NCBI GenBank assembly: GCA_003242495.1
Contig: QGUO01000148.1
Coordinates: forward strand, 1-8,099
Reading direction: 5' to 3'
From: Pseudomonadota bacterium
GTDB taxonomy: Bacteria; Pseudomonadota; Gammaproteobacteria; Steroidobacterales; Steroidobacteraceae
Length of the DNA: 8,099 bases
The position numbers and the translations under genes are program-made. The notes beneath the pieces are model-generated. The model did not search any database. It was not told the DNA's origin and saw only the letters and a list, made by a program, of their open reading frames with translations. Below are positions 1 to 5,817 of the stretch, piece after piece (within the stretch, counting starts at the first letter, position 1; the number at the start of each line of letters is the position of its first letter).

Positions 1-1
1 C

Positions 2-907
2 GCCTATGTGAACCGCTTCAACTACTTCGATCGCAGCTACAAGGTCATTCCACAGATCGGCGACGAGGATCGGGCCACGCTCGACCCGCTGCTCGACTTG
101 AAAGTGAAGACGCCCGACGGCGGCCTCGTGCCGGTCGGCTCGTTCGCCCGCATCGAGACGGTCGCTGCGCCGCGCACGCTCAACCGCTTTCAGCAGCGCA
201 ATGCCGCACGCATCTTCGGCGGCGTCGCCGCCGGCGTGACGAAGGAGGAGGCGCTGCGCGTGCTGGAGCAGGCGGCGCTGACCAGCGGCGCGGGCATCAA
301 CATCGACCATGCAGGCGAATCGCGCCAGATTCGTCAGGAAGGCGAGGCGCTGACGGCCACGTTGGGTTTTGCGCTGATCCTGATCTATCTGGTGCTGGCG
401 GCGCAATTCCACAGCTTCCGCGACCCGCTGATCGTGCTCCTCGGCTCGGTGCCGCTGGCGATTTCGGGGGCGTTGCTGTTCACGTTCCTGGACCTGACGA
501 CCATCAACATCTACTCGCAGGTCGGCTTGATCACGCTGGTCGGCCTGATCGCCAAGAACGGCATCCTGATCGTGGAATTCGCCAATACGCTGCAGGCGCG
601 TGGGCTCGAGAAGATCGCGGCGCTGCGCCAGGCATCGCTCACACGCCTGCGGCCGGTGCTGATGACTTCGGCCGCCACGGTGTTCGGGCACTTCCCGCTG
701 GTGTTGGTCACCGGCCCTGGCGCCGAGGCACGCAACAGCATCGGAATCGTGCTGGTCGCCGGCATGATCGTCGGCACCTTGTTCACGTTGTTCGTCGTGC
801 CGGTGTTCTACACGCTGATCGCAGCGGACCACAGGGCGCAGCGCAGTGCCGAGGCGTCGGCCCGGACGGGCACGCCGGCCGATGCGCCGGTGGCCGAGGC
901 GATCTGA
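2..907 (+). CDS. RND (HAE-1/AcrB-type) multidrug efflux pump inner-membrane subunit, C-terminal part
   Basis: This is the 3' end of a resistance-nodulation-division pump gene. Such pumps are proton-driven inner-membrane trimers that export drugs or other amphiphiles through a periplasmic adaptor and an outer-membrane channel. About 301 residues are visible of a usual ~1030-1050, and the frame is open at the left edge. The first ~115 residues are the end of the second periplasmic porter region (AGESRQ at ~105-110). Five hydrophobic segments follow, matching TM8-TM12. TM10 carries GLIAKNGILIVEF, whose Lys (about visible residue 185) matches the proton-relay Lys940 of AcrB. TM12 ends in TLFVVPVFYTL, as in the family. 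The tail after TM12 is short and Ala-rich. Substrate cannot be inferred. The adaptor gene, if in the usual order, lies left of the window. It converges on the next gene with 8 bp between stop codons. Confidence 0.96.
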   Translation, partial: AYVNRFNYFDRSYKVIPQIGDEDRATLDPLLDLKVKTPDGGLVPVGSFARIETVAAPRTLNRFQQRNAARIFGGVAAGVTKEEALRVLEQAALTSGAGINIDHAGESRQIRQEGEALTATLGFALILIYLVLAAQFHSFRDPLIVLLGSVPLAISGALLFTFLDLTTINIYSQVGLITLVGLIAKNGILIVEFANTLQARGLEKIAALRQASLTRLRPVLMTSAATVFGHFPLVLVTGPGAEARNSIGIVLVAGMIVGTLFTLFVVPVFYTLIAADHRAQRSAEASARTGTPADAPVAEAI

Positions 908-915
908 CGGAGTGC

Positions 916-1446
916 TCAGGCGCGCGGCGGTGTGTGTTTCCCCGCGGCGCGCGCTTTCAGGTCATCGACCAGGTAAGTGACGGCGCGATTCCAGGCCTCC
1001 TGGTTGTCGCCGCGAAAATCGAAGGCGCGCCGCCGTACGGCGGCGCCGCTCTCGACGTCGCGGATTTCATAATTGAGCGACAGCACGAGCGCGCTGACCC
1101 GGTTGACCCAGGCGACCAGCACGTACTCGGTGCCGAGCTCGCGGCCGATGTCGAGCTCGCACCCATTGCACTTGTGCAGGTATTGCACCGCGGAGAGCCG
1201 CTCGATCAAGTCCGACGCGCCCGCATTGTCCACCACCTCGTAGAGCCCGCTGCGCTGCAGCTCCTCGCGCAGGCGCATGCTCGCCGCGCGCCGGCGCGCG
1301 TCGTACTCGGACGTCCGGCGCGCATCGAGGTCGCCGAGAATCTCGATGTCCAGGACGGCCAGCCGCGGCGGCTCATCCGCCGCTACGCAGCAAGTGGTGC
1401 CCGCGACCAGCGTGGCGAGCAGACGAAGCAGAAGAGACCCTCGCAA
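916..1446 (-). CDS. exported DUF3280/DUF2380-like protein of unknown function
   Basis: A 176-residue protein. The start is TTG at 1446, chosen because AGGA lies about 9 nt upstream and the reading begins with a plausible signal peptide (MRGSLLLRLLATLVAG, then a C-C-V-A-A cleavage region near residues 19-23). The next in-frame Met, at residue 57, would remove that peptide and the first beta strand (RLAVLDIEI). The body resembles the small periplasmic DUF3280/DUF2380 families, as I recall them: an N-terminal VLDIEI strand, an ELQRSGLYEVVD segment, a HKCNGCE motif (Cys93, Cys96), LGTEYVLVAWVNRVS, and FRGDNQEAWNRAVTYLVDDL near the end. CNGCE has the C-x-x-C spacing but no His follows, so it is not a haem site; a disulfide or metal role is possible. 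A TATACC box lies just upstream of the Shine-Dalgarno without a convincing -35. Family membership is by pattern memory; function is unknown. Confidence 0.8.
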   Translation of the reverse strand: MRGSLLLRLLATLVAGTTCCVAADEPPRLAVLDIEILGDLDARRTSEYDARRRAASMRLREELQRSGLYEVVDNAGASDLIERLSAVQYLHKCNGCELDIGRELGTEYVLVAWVNRVSALVLSLNYEIRDVESGAAVRRRAFDFRGDNQEAWNRAVTYLVDDLKARAAGKHTPPRA

Positions 1447-1628
1447 GGCGTTTTATCCTGGTATAGGTCGTGCTCGGATGCTGTAGATTGTGGTCCCCCG
1501 CGTCGCAGCGCGATATGCGTGATTACCTCAGACCGGACTGCGGCCGCGAGGAACCTTCAGGCCCCGGGAAGCGGTTGAGTGGCGGCAAGGGTGCGAACCC
1601 GAAGCGCCGGGCATGAGTGGGAGAGGCC

Positions 1629-1745
1629 ATGCCGTCGTTCACGCAGGCAGTCGAAACCATCGGCCTGAGCATCGATGCGCTCGGCGTGCTGATCATCGCG
1701 GGTGAAGTGCTGGTCGCCGGACTGCGGTTCATCCTGTCCGGGCGC
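1629..1745 (+). pseudogene. DUF1622-type membrane protein, N-terminal remnant
   Basis: ATG at 1629 follows a GGGAGAGG Shine-Dalgarno. The first ~39 codons read like the start of a DUF1622 inner-membrane protein: a short amphipathic start, then VETIGLSIDALGVLIIAGE and VLVAGLRFILSGRLTGG. Full members are about 110-130 residues with further hydrophobic segments and a conserved stretch of the LGRGILLGLEFLVA kind. Here the family-like sequence stops at about 1745-1755, where the end of the opposing haem-protein gene begins. The frame stays open to 2597, but only as the antisense of that gene, so a full DUF1622 protein cannot be made. I infer that a deletion or rearrangement removed the 3' part. 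The missing half is not elsewhere in the window. The 182 bp between 1447 and 1628 show no other gene. The family call rests on one short segment. Confidence 0.55.
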
Positions 1746-3131
1746 CTAACCGGCGGCCCGGGCTGCGAACTCGGCGAAATCGGGCTTGGTGGCCGTGAGA
1801 ATTTCCAGGATGGCCTGGCGGTCGCCGCTCGAAAGATGGGCATAGGCGGCACTTTCATCCTGCCCGCTCAGGATCTGGAGGAAGCGCTCGTAGATGAAGG
1901 CCTTGGCGTAGTCAGGCAGGCCGTCGAAGGCCTCGGAGTACACCATATAGCTCATCGGGTACTTGAACAGGCGCGTCTCGAGCTCGAGCTCGCGCAGCGA
2001 CCGGCCGGCCGTATCACGCGGCCCCCGGGCCTCGAACCACCGGTCATAGCCCGAGGTGCTCTCGAAACGATCCTCGAGGGGGGCAGCACCGACGAACAGC
2101 ATGGCCTGGACCAGCGGCTCGGTCATTTTCTGCACGAGCGTGCGTGTCTTGGGCGATACGTCCTCCCAGCGGCCGCTGCGTGCATCGTTGGCGACGAAGG
2201 TACGCGCCTTGAAGTTGATGCGCGTGATCAGGTTCTGCACCGTGGTCTGATGCTCGAAGACCATCAGCGCCACGATGTCGCTGGTGTTCGTAAGATACGG
2301 ACGGGTGTCGAACAGCCCGTCCAGCGTGTCCAGGTTGCCACGCCGCACCTGCTCGAGATCCTGCGCCTCGCTCGGATCGTTGACGAGGATGTTGCCGAGA
2401 TGCGTCTGCGAGCCGTGACGACCGGTGACGTACCAGCCGCCCCAGCGCCTCTCGATGGGCGAGCGATCGGTGACCATGATGGAGCTGCCGCCGGAGAGTG
2501 CCTGCCCGTTGACGTCCACCAGCACCGACAGCACCTTGAACAACGGCACGCCGCCGCCGGTCATGGAGAAGCGGTCGTGGCAGGTCAGGCAGCGTGACAT
2601 CTCACGCTCGAAGCGCGGCGCCGCCACCCGGCGATTGTCGAGTCCATAGAACACCGGGCCAAGCGTGCGGTCCATGACGCCGATCTCGATCAGGTCCGAA
2701 TCCTGGACGTAGGCCACATAAGTGTCGTCGTTGAAGTAGATCGCGCGCGGGGTACGGGCACGGATTTTCAGGAATTGCAGACTGGTCTTGGAATACACCA
2801 GAATCTGCGAGCTCGGATCGATGTCGAGTGCCGCGAGCAGCGAGTCGAAGTAGCCGCGCGTCGGTTTGAATTCGAGTTCGACCTCGCCGCGATCGAGCCG
2901 CTCCTGCAGGCGGGCGATGGCGTTGTCGACCGGCGTGCGCGAGTAGCCGATGACCGGGTACTCCTGGTCGTACCGCAGTGCGGAGGCGACCGGCCGGGCC
3001 TGCTCGATCTGTGCGCTGCCGGGCTCGCCGGCCGAGGCTTCCCCGCCCAGCGCGACCAGCGTCGCACACATCGCAGCCCATGCGGCGCGACGCGCCAGGG
3101 CCAGGTCCCCCACGGCGGGTCGTGGCTTCAT
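1746..3131 (-). CDS. secreted monohaem c-type cytochrome-like protein, unnamed family
   Basis: A 461-residue protein. ATG at 3131 is preferred over an in-frame ATG at 3155 because GAGGAA sits 7 nt before it, while the longer start has no Shine-Dalgarno; it also puts basic residues at the front of a signal peptide (Arg/Lys-rich start, hydrophobic AAWAAMCATLVAL, then ASA near residue 34). The mature protein has one haem-attachment motif, CLTCH (about 181-185), so one covalent haem c is expected in the periplasm; Met393 and Met396 in KYPMSYMVYS are candidate distal ligands. Other recognisable segments are EYPVIGYS, FKPTRGYFDSLL, the IYFNDDTYVAYVQ region, GGWYVTGRHGSQ and VFEHQTTVQNLITR. I associate these with uncharacterised cytochrome-like proteins of Acidobacteria and Verrucomicrobia, but no function is known to me. 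The last residues (AARAAG) lie at the junction with the DUF1622 remnant, so the native C-terminus may be altered. It stands alone, with no oxidase or dehydrogenase partner visible. Confidence 0.85.
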   Translation of the reverse strand: MKPRPAVGDLALARRAAWAAMCATLVALGGEASAGEPGSAQIEQARPVASALRYDQEYPVIGYSRTPVDNAIARLQERLDRGEVELEFKPTRGYFDSLLAALDIDPSSQILVYSKTSLQFLKIRARTPRAIYFNDDTYVAYVQDSDLIEIGVMDRTLGPVFYGLDNRRVAAPRFEREMSRCLTCHDRFSMTGGGVPLFKVLSVLVDVNGQALSGGSSIMVTDRSPIERRWGGWYVTGRHGSQTHLGNILVNDPSEAQDLEQVRRGNLDTLDGLFDTRPYLTNTSDIVALMVFEHQTTVQNLITRINFKARTFVANDARSGRWEDVSPKTRTLVQKMTEPLVQAMLFVGAAPLEDRFESTSGYDRWFEARGPRDTAGRSLRELELETRLFKYPMSYMVYSEAFDGLPDYAKAFIYERFLQILSGQDESAAYAHLSSGDRQAILEILTATKPDFAEFAARAAG

Positions 3132-3251
3132 TCGTGCGTTCCTCGACTCCGACATAGGTCCGATGTTGGCACAATGGGCCCCGGGGTTGTGTCAGGAAAC
3201 GTATTCGGAACGCAAAGGTCGGGGAAACACCCAGGACCGAATCCGGGCTCC

Positions 3252-3304
3252 CCGGGCCGTTGCGCCGCCTGGCGATGCAATGGGCCACGCCGCGCCAGGC
3301 CCGG
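3252..3304. repeat. overlapping inverted repeats in the divergent intergenic region
   Basis: The 272-bp gap between the divergent haem-protein and GNAT genes holds two overlapping perfect inverted repeats: CCGGGCC (3252-3258) with GGCCCGG (3298-3304), and GCCTGGCG (3267-3274) with CGCCAGGC (3293-3300). They share bases 3298-3300, so the two stems exclude each other in part. A further CCTGC/GCAGG pair lies near 3319-3336. No convincing sigma-70 -35/-10 pair was found in this gap. The arrangement could be a regulator site or an RNA structure in the GNAT leader, or simple GC-rich chance. Confidence 0.4.
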
Positions 3305-3403
3305 TGCAGGAGTACAGACCTGCTCCCGGAGGCAGGCGGGTGGGCAGAGTGGGCAGCTGATTCCCCGGGACGAGACGGCGCTGCCGGGTCGCAGGGGGGA
3401 AGC

Positions 3404-3943
3404 GTGACAGACAGCGAAGAGAATCCGGTGGCGATACGACGGGCGACGCTTGCGGATGCGGCGGTGCTGGCCGGGCTGGGGACGGCCACCTTCGTGGAAA
3501 CGTTTGGCCGACTATACACGCCGGCGGACCTGTCGGCGTTTCTCACCCGATCGCGCACGATCGAGGCTTACCGCGAGTTTCTGGAGGACCCGCGGGCTGC
3601 AGCCTGGCTCGCGCTGCTCGATGATGGGCAGGCGGTCGGGTACGTGACGGCCGGCCCATGCAAGCTGCCGGTGCCTGGCCTGGAAGCCGACGCCGGCGAG
3701 GTGCAGCAGCTTTACGTGCTGGCCAGGCATCAGCAACGTCGCCTGGGGACGCGCCTGTTCACGACGGCGCTCGATTGGTTGAACGAGCGAGGTCATGCGC
3801 TGCTGTATGTGGGCGTGTGGTCGGAGAACCATGGCGCGCAGCGCCTCTATGAACGTTTCGGTTTCGAGAAGATCGGCGAGTACGACTTCCCGGTCGGCGA
3901 ACACCTGGACCGCGAATTCATCCTCAAGCGTGTTGCGGCATGA
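3404..3943 (+). CDS. GNAT family N-acetyltransferase
   Basis: A 179-residue acetyl-CoA-dependent acyltransferase, probably cytosolic. The GTG start at 3404 is chosen because AGGGGGGA lies about 4 nt upstream and the fold begins soon after (AIRRATLADAAVLAGL). The frame is open further upstream, but that stretch has no Shine-Dalgarno and low-complexity content. Motif A is clear: the strand VQQLYVLARHQ followed by QRRLGTRL (about 100-118), the acetyl-CoA pyrophosphate loop. Motif B is LYVGVWSENHGAQRLYERFGF (two pieces, 134-154), with Asn142 and Tyr149 in the positions that hold CoA and act as general acid in many GNATs. The C-terminus EYDFPVGEHLDREFILKR is typical of a common proteobacterial subgroup. 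The substrate (polyamine, amino acid, peptide or antibiotic) cannot be told from sequence. Confidence 0.93.
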   Translation: MTDSEENPVAIRRATLADAAVLAGLGTATFVETFGRLYTPADLSAFLTRSRTIEAYREFLEDPRAAAWLALLDDGQAVGYVTAGPCKLPVPGLEADAGEVQQLYVLARHQQRRLGTRLFTTALDWLNERGHALLYVGVWSENHGAQRLYERFGFEKIGEYDFPVGEHLDREFILKRVAA

Positions 3944-3966
3944 GCGGCGACGGGCAGGCCCGCTCA
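3941..3966. terminator. inverted repeat spanning both convergent stop codons
   Basis: TGAGCGG (3941-3947) and CCGCTCA (3960-3966) form a perfect 7-bp inverted repeat with a 12-nt loop. The outer three bases of each arm are the stop codons of the GNAT gene (+) and the GST gene (-). It could act as a compact bidirectional terminator, but neither side has a T-run, so intrinsic termination is unproven. Confidence 0.4.
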
Positions 3967-4692
3967 GGCGTCGAGCTCCGGATAGCGTCGGAAGACATCG
4001 TCGTTATTGAAGGCGAGCCGACGGCTCGAGCGCAGGTAGCGCTCGATCCTCGGACGCGCGAAGGCCGAGTCGTGCAAGGCGATCAGCCGCGGGCAATCGC
4101 GCAGCGTCCTGGCAGAGGCCTTGGGGAAGGCATAGCGCAGTCCGGCGATGACTTGTGCCATTGACAGATCCAAGTAGGTCAGCGAGTCACCGATCATCCA
4201 GGGGCTGCGCTTCGTATTGCGCTCGATCACCCGCTCGAAATAGCCGAGAAACTTCGGCATGCGTTGCTCCCGGAAATCCTTGGCGCGCCGCCGGGCAGCG
4301 CCGATCTGCTCTTCGTAGTACAGCCCGCTCGAGATCGGGTGGTGGACATCGTGGGCTTCGGCCACGAGGTCGGCGATGGTGAGCTGCAGTTGGTGCGCCC
4401 AGAGCCGTCCCGCAGTCCCGCGCGGCGCGAGGCCGAGCCGCGGGCCGAGGAACAGCAGAATGTTCGCAGTCTGGCCGATGATCTGCCGGCCCGCCTTGAG
4501 GAAGGGCGGTGCAAAGGGGGGACGCTCGATGTCCTCGCTTTCGAGATAGCGGTTCAGCGCCGCGACGCCTCCGCCCTTGCGCGCCGGCAGCAGCGCGACG
4601 TCGACATACTCCGCGCCCGTTTCCTCGAGCGCGAGGCGCACGAACTCTCCACGACCCTGAATGCCCGGCCAGTAATACAGCTCGTAGACCAT
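3964..4692 (-). CDS. glutathione S-transferase
   Basis: A 242-residue cytosolic GST, the usual length, which conjugates or reduces substrates with glutathione. ATG at 4692 is preferred: GGAGA lies about 7 nt upstream and the thioredoxin-like domain begins at once (VYELYYWPGIQGRGEFVRLALEE, in two pieces). The frame stays open upstream to 4824, but that stretch is Arg-rich and not family-like. Tyr7 in YYWPG aligns with the catalytic Tyr of alpha/mu/pi/sigma-type enzymes. PPFAPPFLKAG (about 58-68) should contain the cis-Pro, and QTAN (74-77) is the glutathione gamma-glutamyl contact. The helical C-terminal domain runs from about 95 and includes MIGDSLTYLDLSMAQ (166-180) with the conserved Asp175. 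Substrate is unknown. Control through the palindrome just upstream of the Shine-Dalgarno is plausible. Confidence 0.93.
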   Translation of the reverse strand: MVYELYYWPGIQGRGEFVRLALEETGAEYVDVALLPARKGGGVAALNRYLESEDIERPPFAPPFLKAGRQIIGQTANILLFLGPRLGLAPRGTAGRLWAHQLQLTIADLVAEAHDVHHPISSGLYYEEQIGAARRRAKDFREQRMPKFLGYFERVIERNTKRSPWMIGDSLTYLDLSMAQVIAGLRYAFPKASARTLRDCPRLIALHDSAFARPRIERYLRSSRRLAFNNDDVFRRYPELDA

Positions 4693-4706
4693 GGCGCTGT
4701 CTCCAT

Positions 4707-4725
4707 ACACGCGCCGGGCGCGTGT
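4707..4725. promoter_or_regulatory. 19-bp perfect palindrome upstream of the GST gene (candidate operator)
   Basis: ACACGCGCC (4707-4715), one central G, then GGCGCGTGT (4717-4725): both 9-bp arms are perfect. It ends 14 bp upstream of the GST start codon, just beyond the Shine-Dalgarno (4700-4704). The size and symmetry suit a dimeric repressor such as a TetR- or MarR-type protein. As RNA it would form a tight hairpin next to the ribosome site, so a translational role is the alternative. No regulator gene is adjacent. Confidence 0.5.
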
Positions 4726-4811
4726 CATGCGCCGACGCTGACTTGTGCTCATCCGCCTTCCGCCGTCGCTGCGCCGGCCCACCACCCGCGCAATGCCGCT
4801 CCCGGGGCTCG

Positions 4812-4849
4812 AGCCGCCCGCCAACGCTGGTGCTGGTGGCCGGGCGGCT
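4812..4849. repeat. 9-bp inverted repeat between the GST and macro-domain genes
   Basis: AGCCGCCCG (4812-4820) and CGGGCGGCT (4841-4849) are perfect complements around a 20-nt loop. It lies about 105 bp past the macro-domain gene stop on the minus strand and 120 bp before the GST start, so it could end macro-domain transcripts. There is no T-tract, so this is only a candidate. Confidence 0.35.
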
Positions 4850-4954
4850 GGCGCCGAATGCGCTCGGGTACGTATTCGTGCTGGCGCAAGCAGCCGCCGT
4901 CACGTCTTCGTGGCCCTGCAGTACATCGGACTGTGCCGCGAGGAGGCGATGTGG

Positions 4955-5497
4955 TCAGTCGGCCAGTGGTGCATTGGACAGCGCGGCCTCGTACGCATCG
5001 AGCGCAGCGCTGTCGAAGAGCACGAAGCGAATCGTCTGCACGGTCGAGAGTGTCGCGCATTCCTGGACGACCGTGCGCACGGCCACGGCCGCGGCCTCCG
5101 GCAAGGGGTAGCCGAAGGCGCCCGTGGAAATGGACGGAAAGCCGATGGACCGTACGCCATGTTGCTCGGCAAGTCGCAGCGCATTGCGGTAGCAGTCGGC
5201 GAGCAACTCGGTGGCGGGCTCGTCATGGCCGTACACCGGTCCCAGGCAGTGGATCACGTGACGGTTGGGGAGGCGGTGTGCGCCGGTGATGACCGCCTGC
5301 CCCGGGCGGATCGGTGCGAGCGGCCGGCACTCCGCTTCCAGGCCCGGCCCGGCTGCGCGGTGCAAGGCGCCGGCGACGCCGCCGCCGCTGCGCAGTTGTG
5401 CGTTCGCGGCGTTCACCACGGCATCGAGGTCCGGCTGTGCGGCGATGTCGCCGACGATGCATTCGATGCTGACGCGTCCGATGTTGCGGCGTGACAT
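4955..5497 (-). CDS. macro domain protein (ADP-ribose binding, YmdB/MacroD-like)
   Basis: A 180-residue single macro domain, the size of E. coli YmdB (177). The family binds ADP-ribose, and several members hydrolyse O-acetyl-ADP-ribose or ADP-ribosyl esters. ATG at 5497 is chosen because the first strand (RVSIECIVGDI) starts right after; longer in-frame starts (5536, 5746) add low-complexity Pro/Arg sequence. There is no clear Shine-Dalgarno: the site is taken by a palindrome at 5501-5512. Visible motifs are GDI (16-18), NAAN (29-32), SGGGVAGALHRAAG (37-50), VIHCLGPVYG (81-90) and the phosphate loop PSISTGAFGYP (121-131). The catalytic Asp of YmdB (Asp35) and MacroD2, in GGGVDGAIHRAAG, is Ala42 here. 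As I recall, a sizeable bacterial subgroup shares this Ala. Ligand binding looks intact; deacetylase activity is uncertain. Confidence 0.92.
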   Translation of the reverse strand: MSRRNIGRVSIECIVGDIAAQPDLDAVVNAANAQLRSGGGVAGALHRAAGPGLEAECRPLAPIRPGQAVITGAHRLPNRHVIHCLGPVYGHDEPATELLADCYRNALRLAEQHGVRSIGFPSISTGAFGYPLPEAAAVAVRTVVQECATLSTVQTIRFVLFDSAALDAYEAALSNAPLAD

Positions 5498-5500
5498 GGC

Positions 5501-5512
5501 CGAGCGCGCTCG
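5501..5512. repeat. 12-bp perfect palindrome at the macro-domain gene start
   Basis: CGAGCGCGCTCG reads identically on both strands and ends 3 bp upstream of the macro-domain ATG (5497), where the Shine-Dalgarno would be. It may be a regulator half-site pair or a translation-dampening stem, or chance in GC-rich DNA. Confidence 0.4.
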
Positions 5513-5665
5513 TTGCAAGGAGGGTTCCACGACCATAATCGCCGCGCCCGGGGCTGTCCAGGCGTGGGCGTCGGGCCGTCCTGGGCATCGTGGCGGCACA
5601 TCGATGAACACCGTGCTGGTTGTGCCTCTGGTGGGGCCGCGCTGCGGGGTGCCCGTGTGCGTACC

Positions 5666-5716
5666 AGGCGACAGCGGTGTAAGCGGTTTGCTGCGACGGT
5701 GCCGACGCTGTCGCCT
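5666..5716. repeat. 11-bp inverted repeat, 29-nt loop
   Basis: AGGCGACAGCG (5666-5676) and CGCTGTCGCCT (5706-5716) are perfect complements. On the plus strand the right arm is followed by TTCAG. It lies about 100 bp upstream of the glycine-zipper gene, so it is either a leader RNA structure or a protein-binding dyad. Its existence is certain; its role is inference. Confidence 0.5.
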
Positions 5717-5817
5717 TTCAGCGGCAGGTGGTTCGCTGGGCGGCATCGGGGTAGAAGGGCGCCGCCGGCTGGGGCATGACCGCCGAGTCGGCCGACAAGC
5801 AACAAGAGGAAACCGCC

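Larger units (their letters stand above)
5498..5817. other. 320-bp divergent intergenic region
   Basis: This region separates the divergent macro-domain and glycine-zipper genes, so both promoters should lie in it. It holds a 12-bp palindrome at its left edge, an 11-bp inverted repeat at 5666-5716 and the AAGAGGAA Shine-Dalgarno of the right-hand gene just before 5818. No convincing sigma-70 pair and no conserved short gene were recognised. An ATG at 5604 opens a frame, but it has no Shine-Dalgarno and runs into the next gene in another frame. Confidence 0.5.

Noticed and set aside
1176..1190. HKCNGCE in the DUF3280/DUF2380-like protein as a haem site
   Set aside because: C-x-x-C is followed by Glu, not His, so it is not a CxxCH haem attachment motif.
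934..1578. 214-codon plus-strand frame over the DUF3280/DUF2380-like gene
   Set aside because: Antisense frame without motifs; the minus-strand reading has a signal peptide and family pattern.
1617..2597. 326-codon plus-strand open frame
   Set aside because: Only the first ~40 codons look like a protein family (DUF1622). The remainder is the antisense of the haem-protein gene and has no family-like content.
3132..3155. Eight-residue longer start for the haem protein (ATG at 3155)
   Set aside because: No Shine-Dalgarno before 3155, whereas GAGGAA lies 7 nt before the ATG at 3131, which also gives a better signal peptide.
2602..3558. 318-codon minus-strand frame across the haem-protein 5' end and the GNAT gene
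   Set aside because: Arg/Pro/Ala-rich sequence typical of an out-of-frame reading in GC-rich DNA; the overlapping frames carry clear domains.
4264..5289. 341-codon plus-strand frame opposite the GST and macro-domain genes
   Set aside because: Antisense of two well-supported genes, with no recognisable motif.
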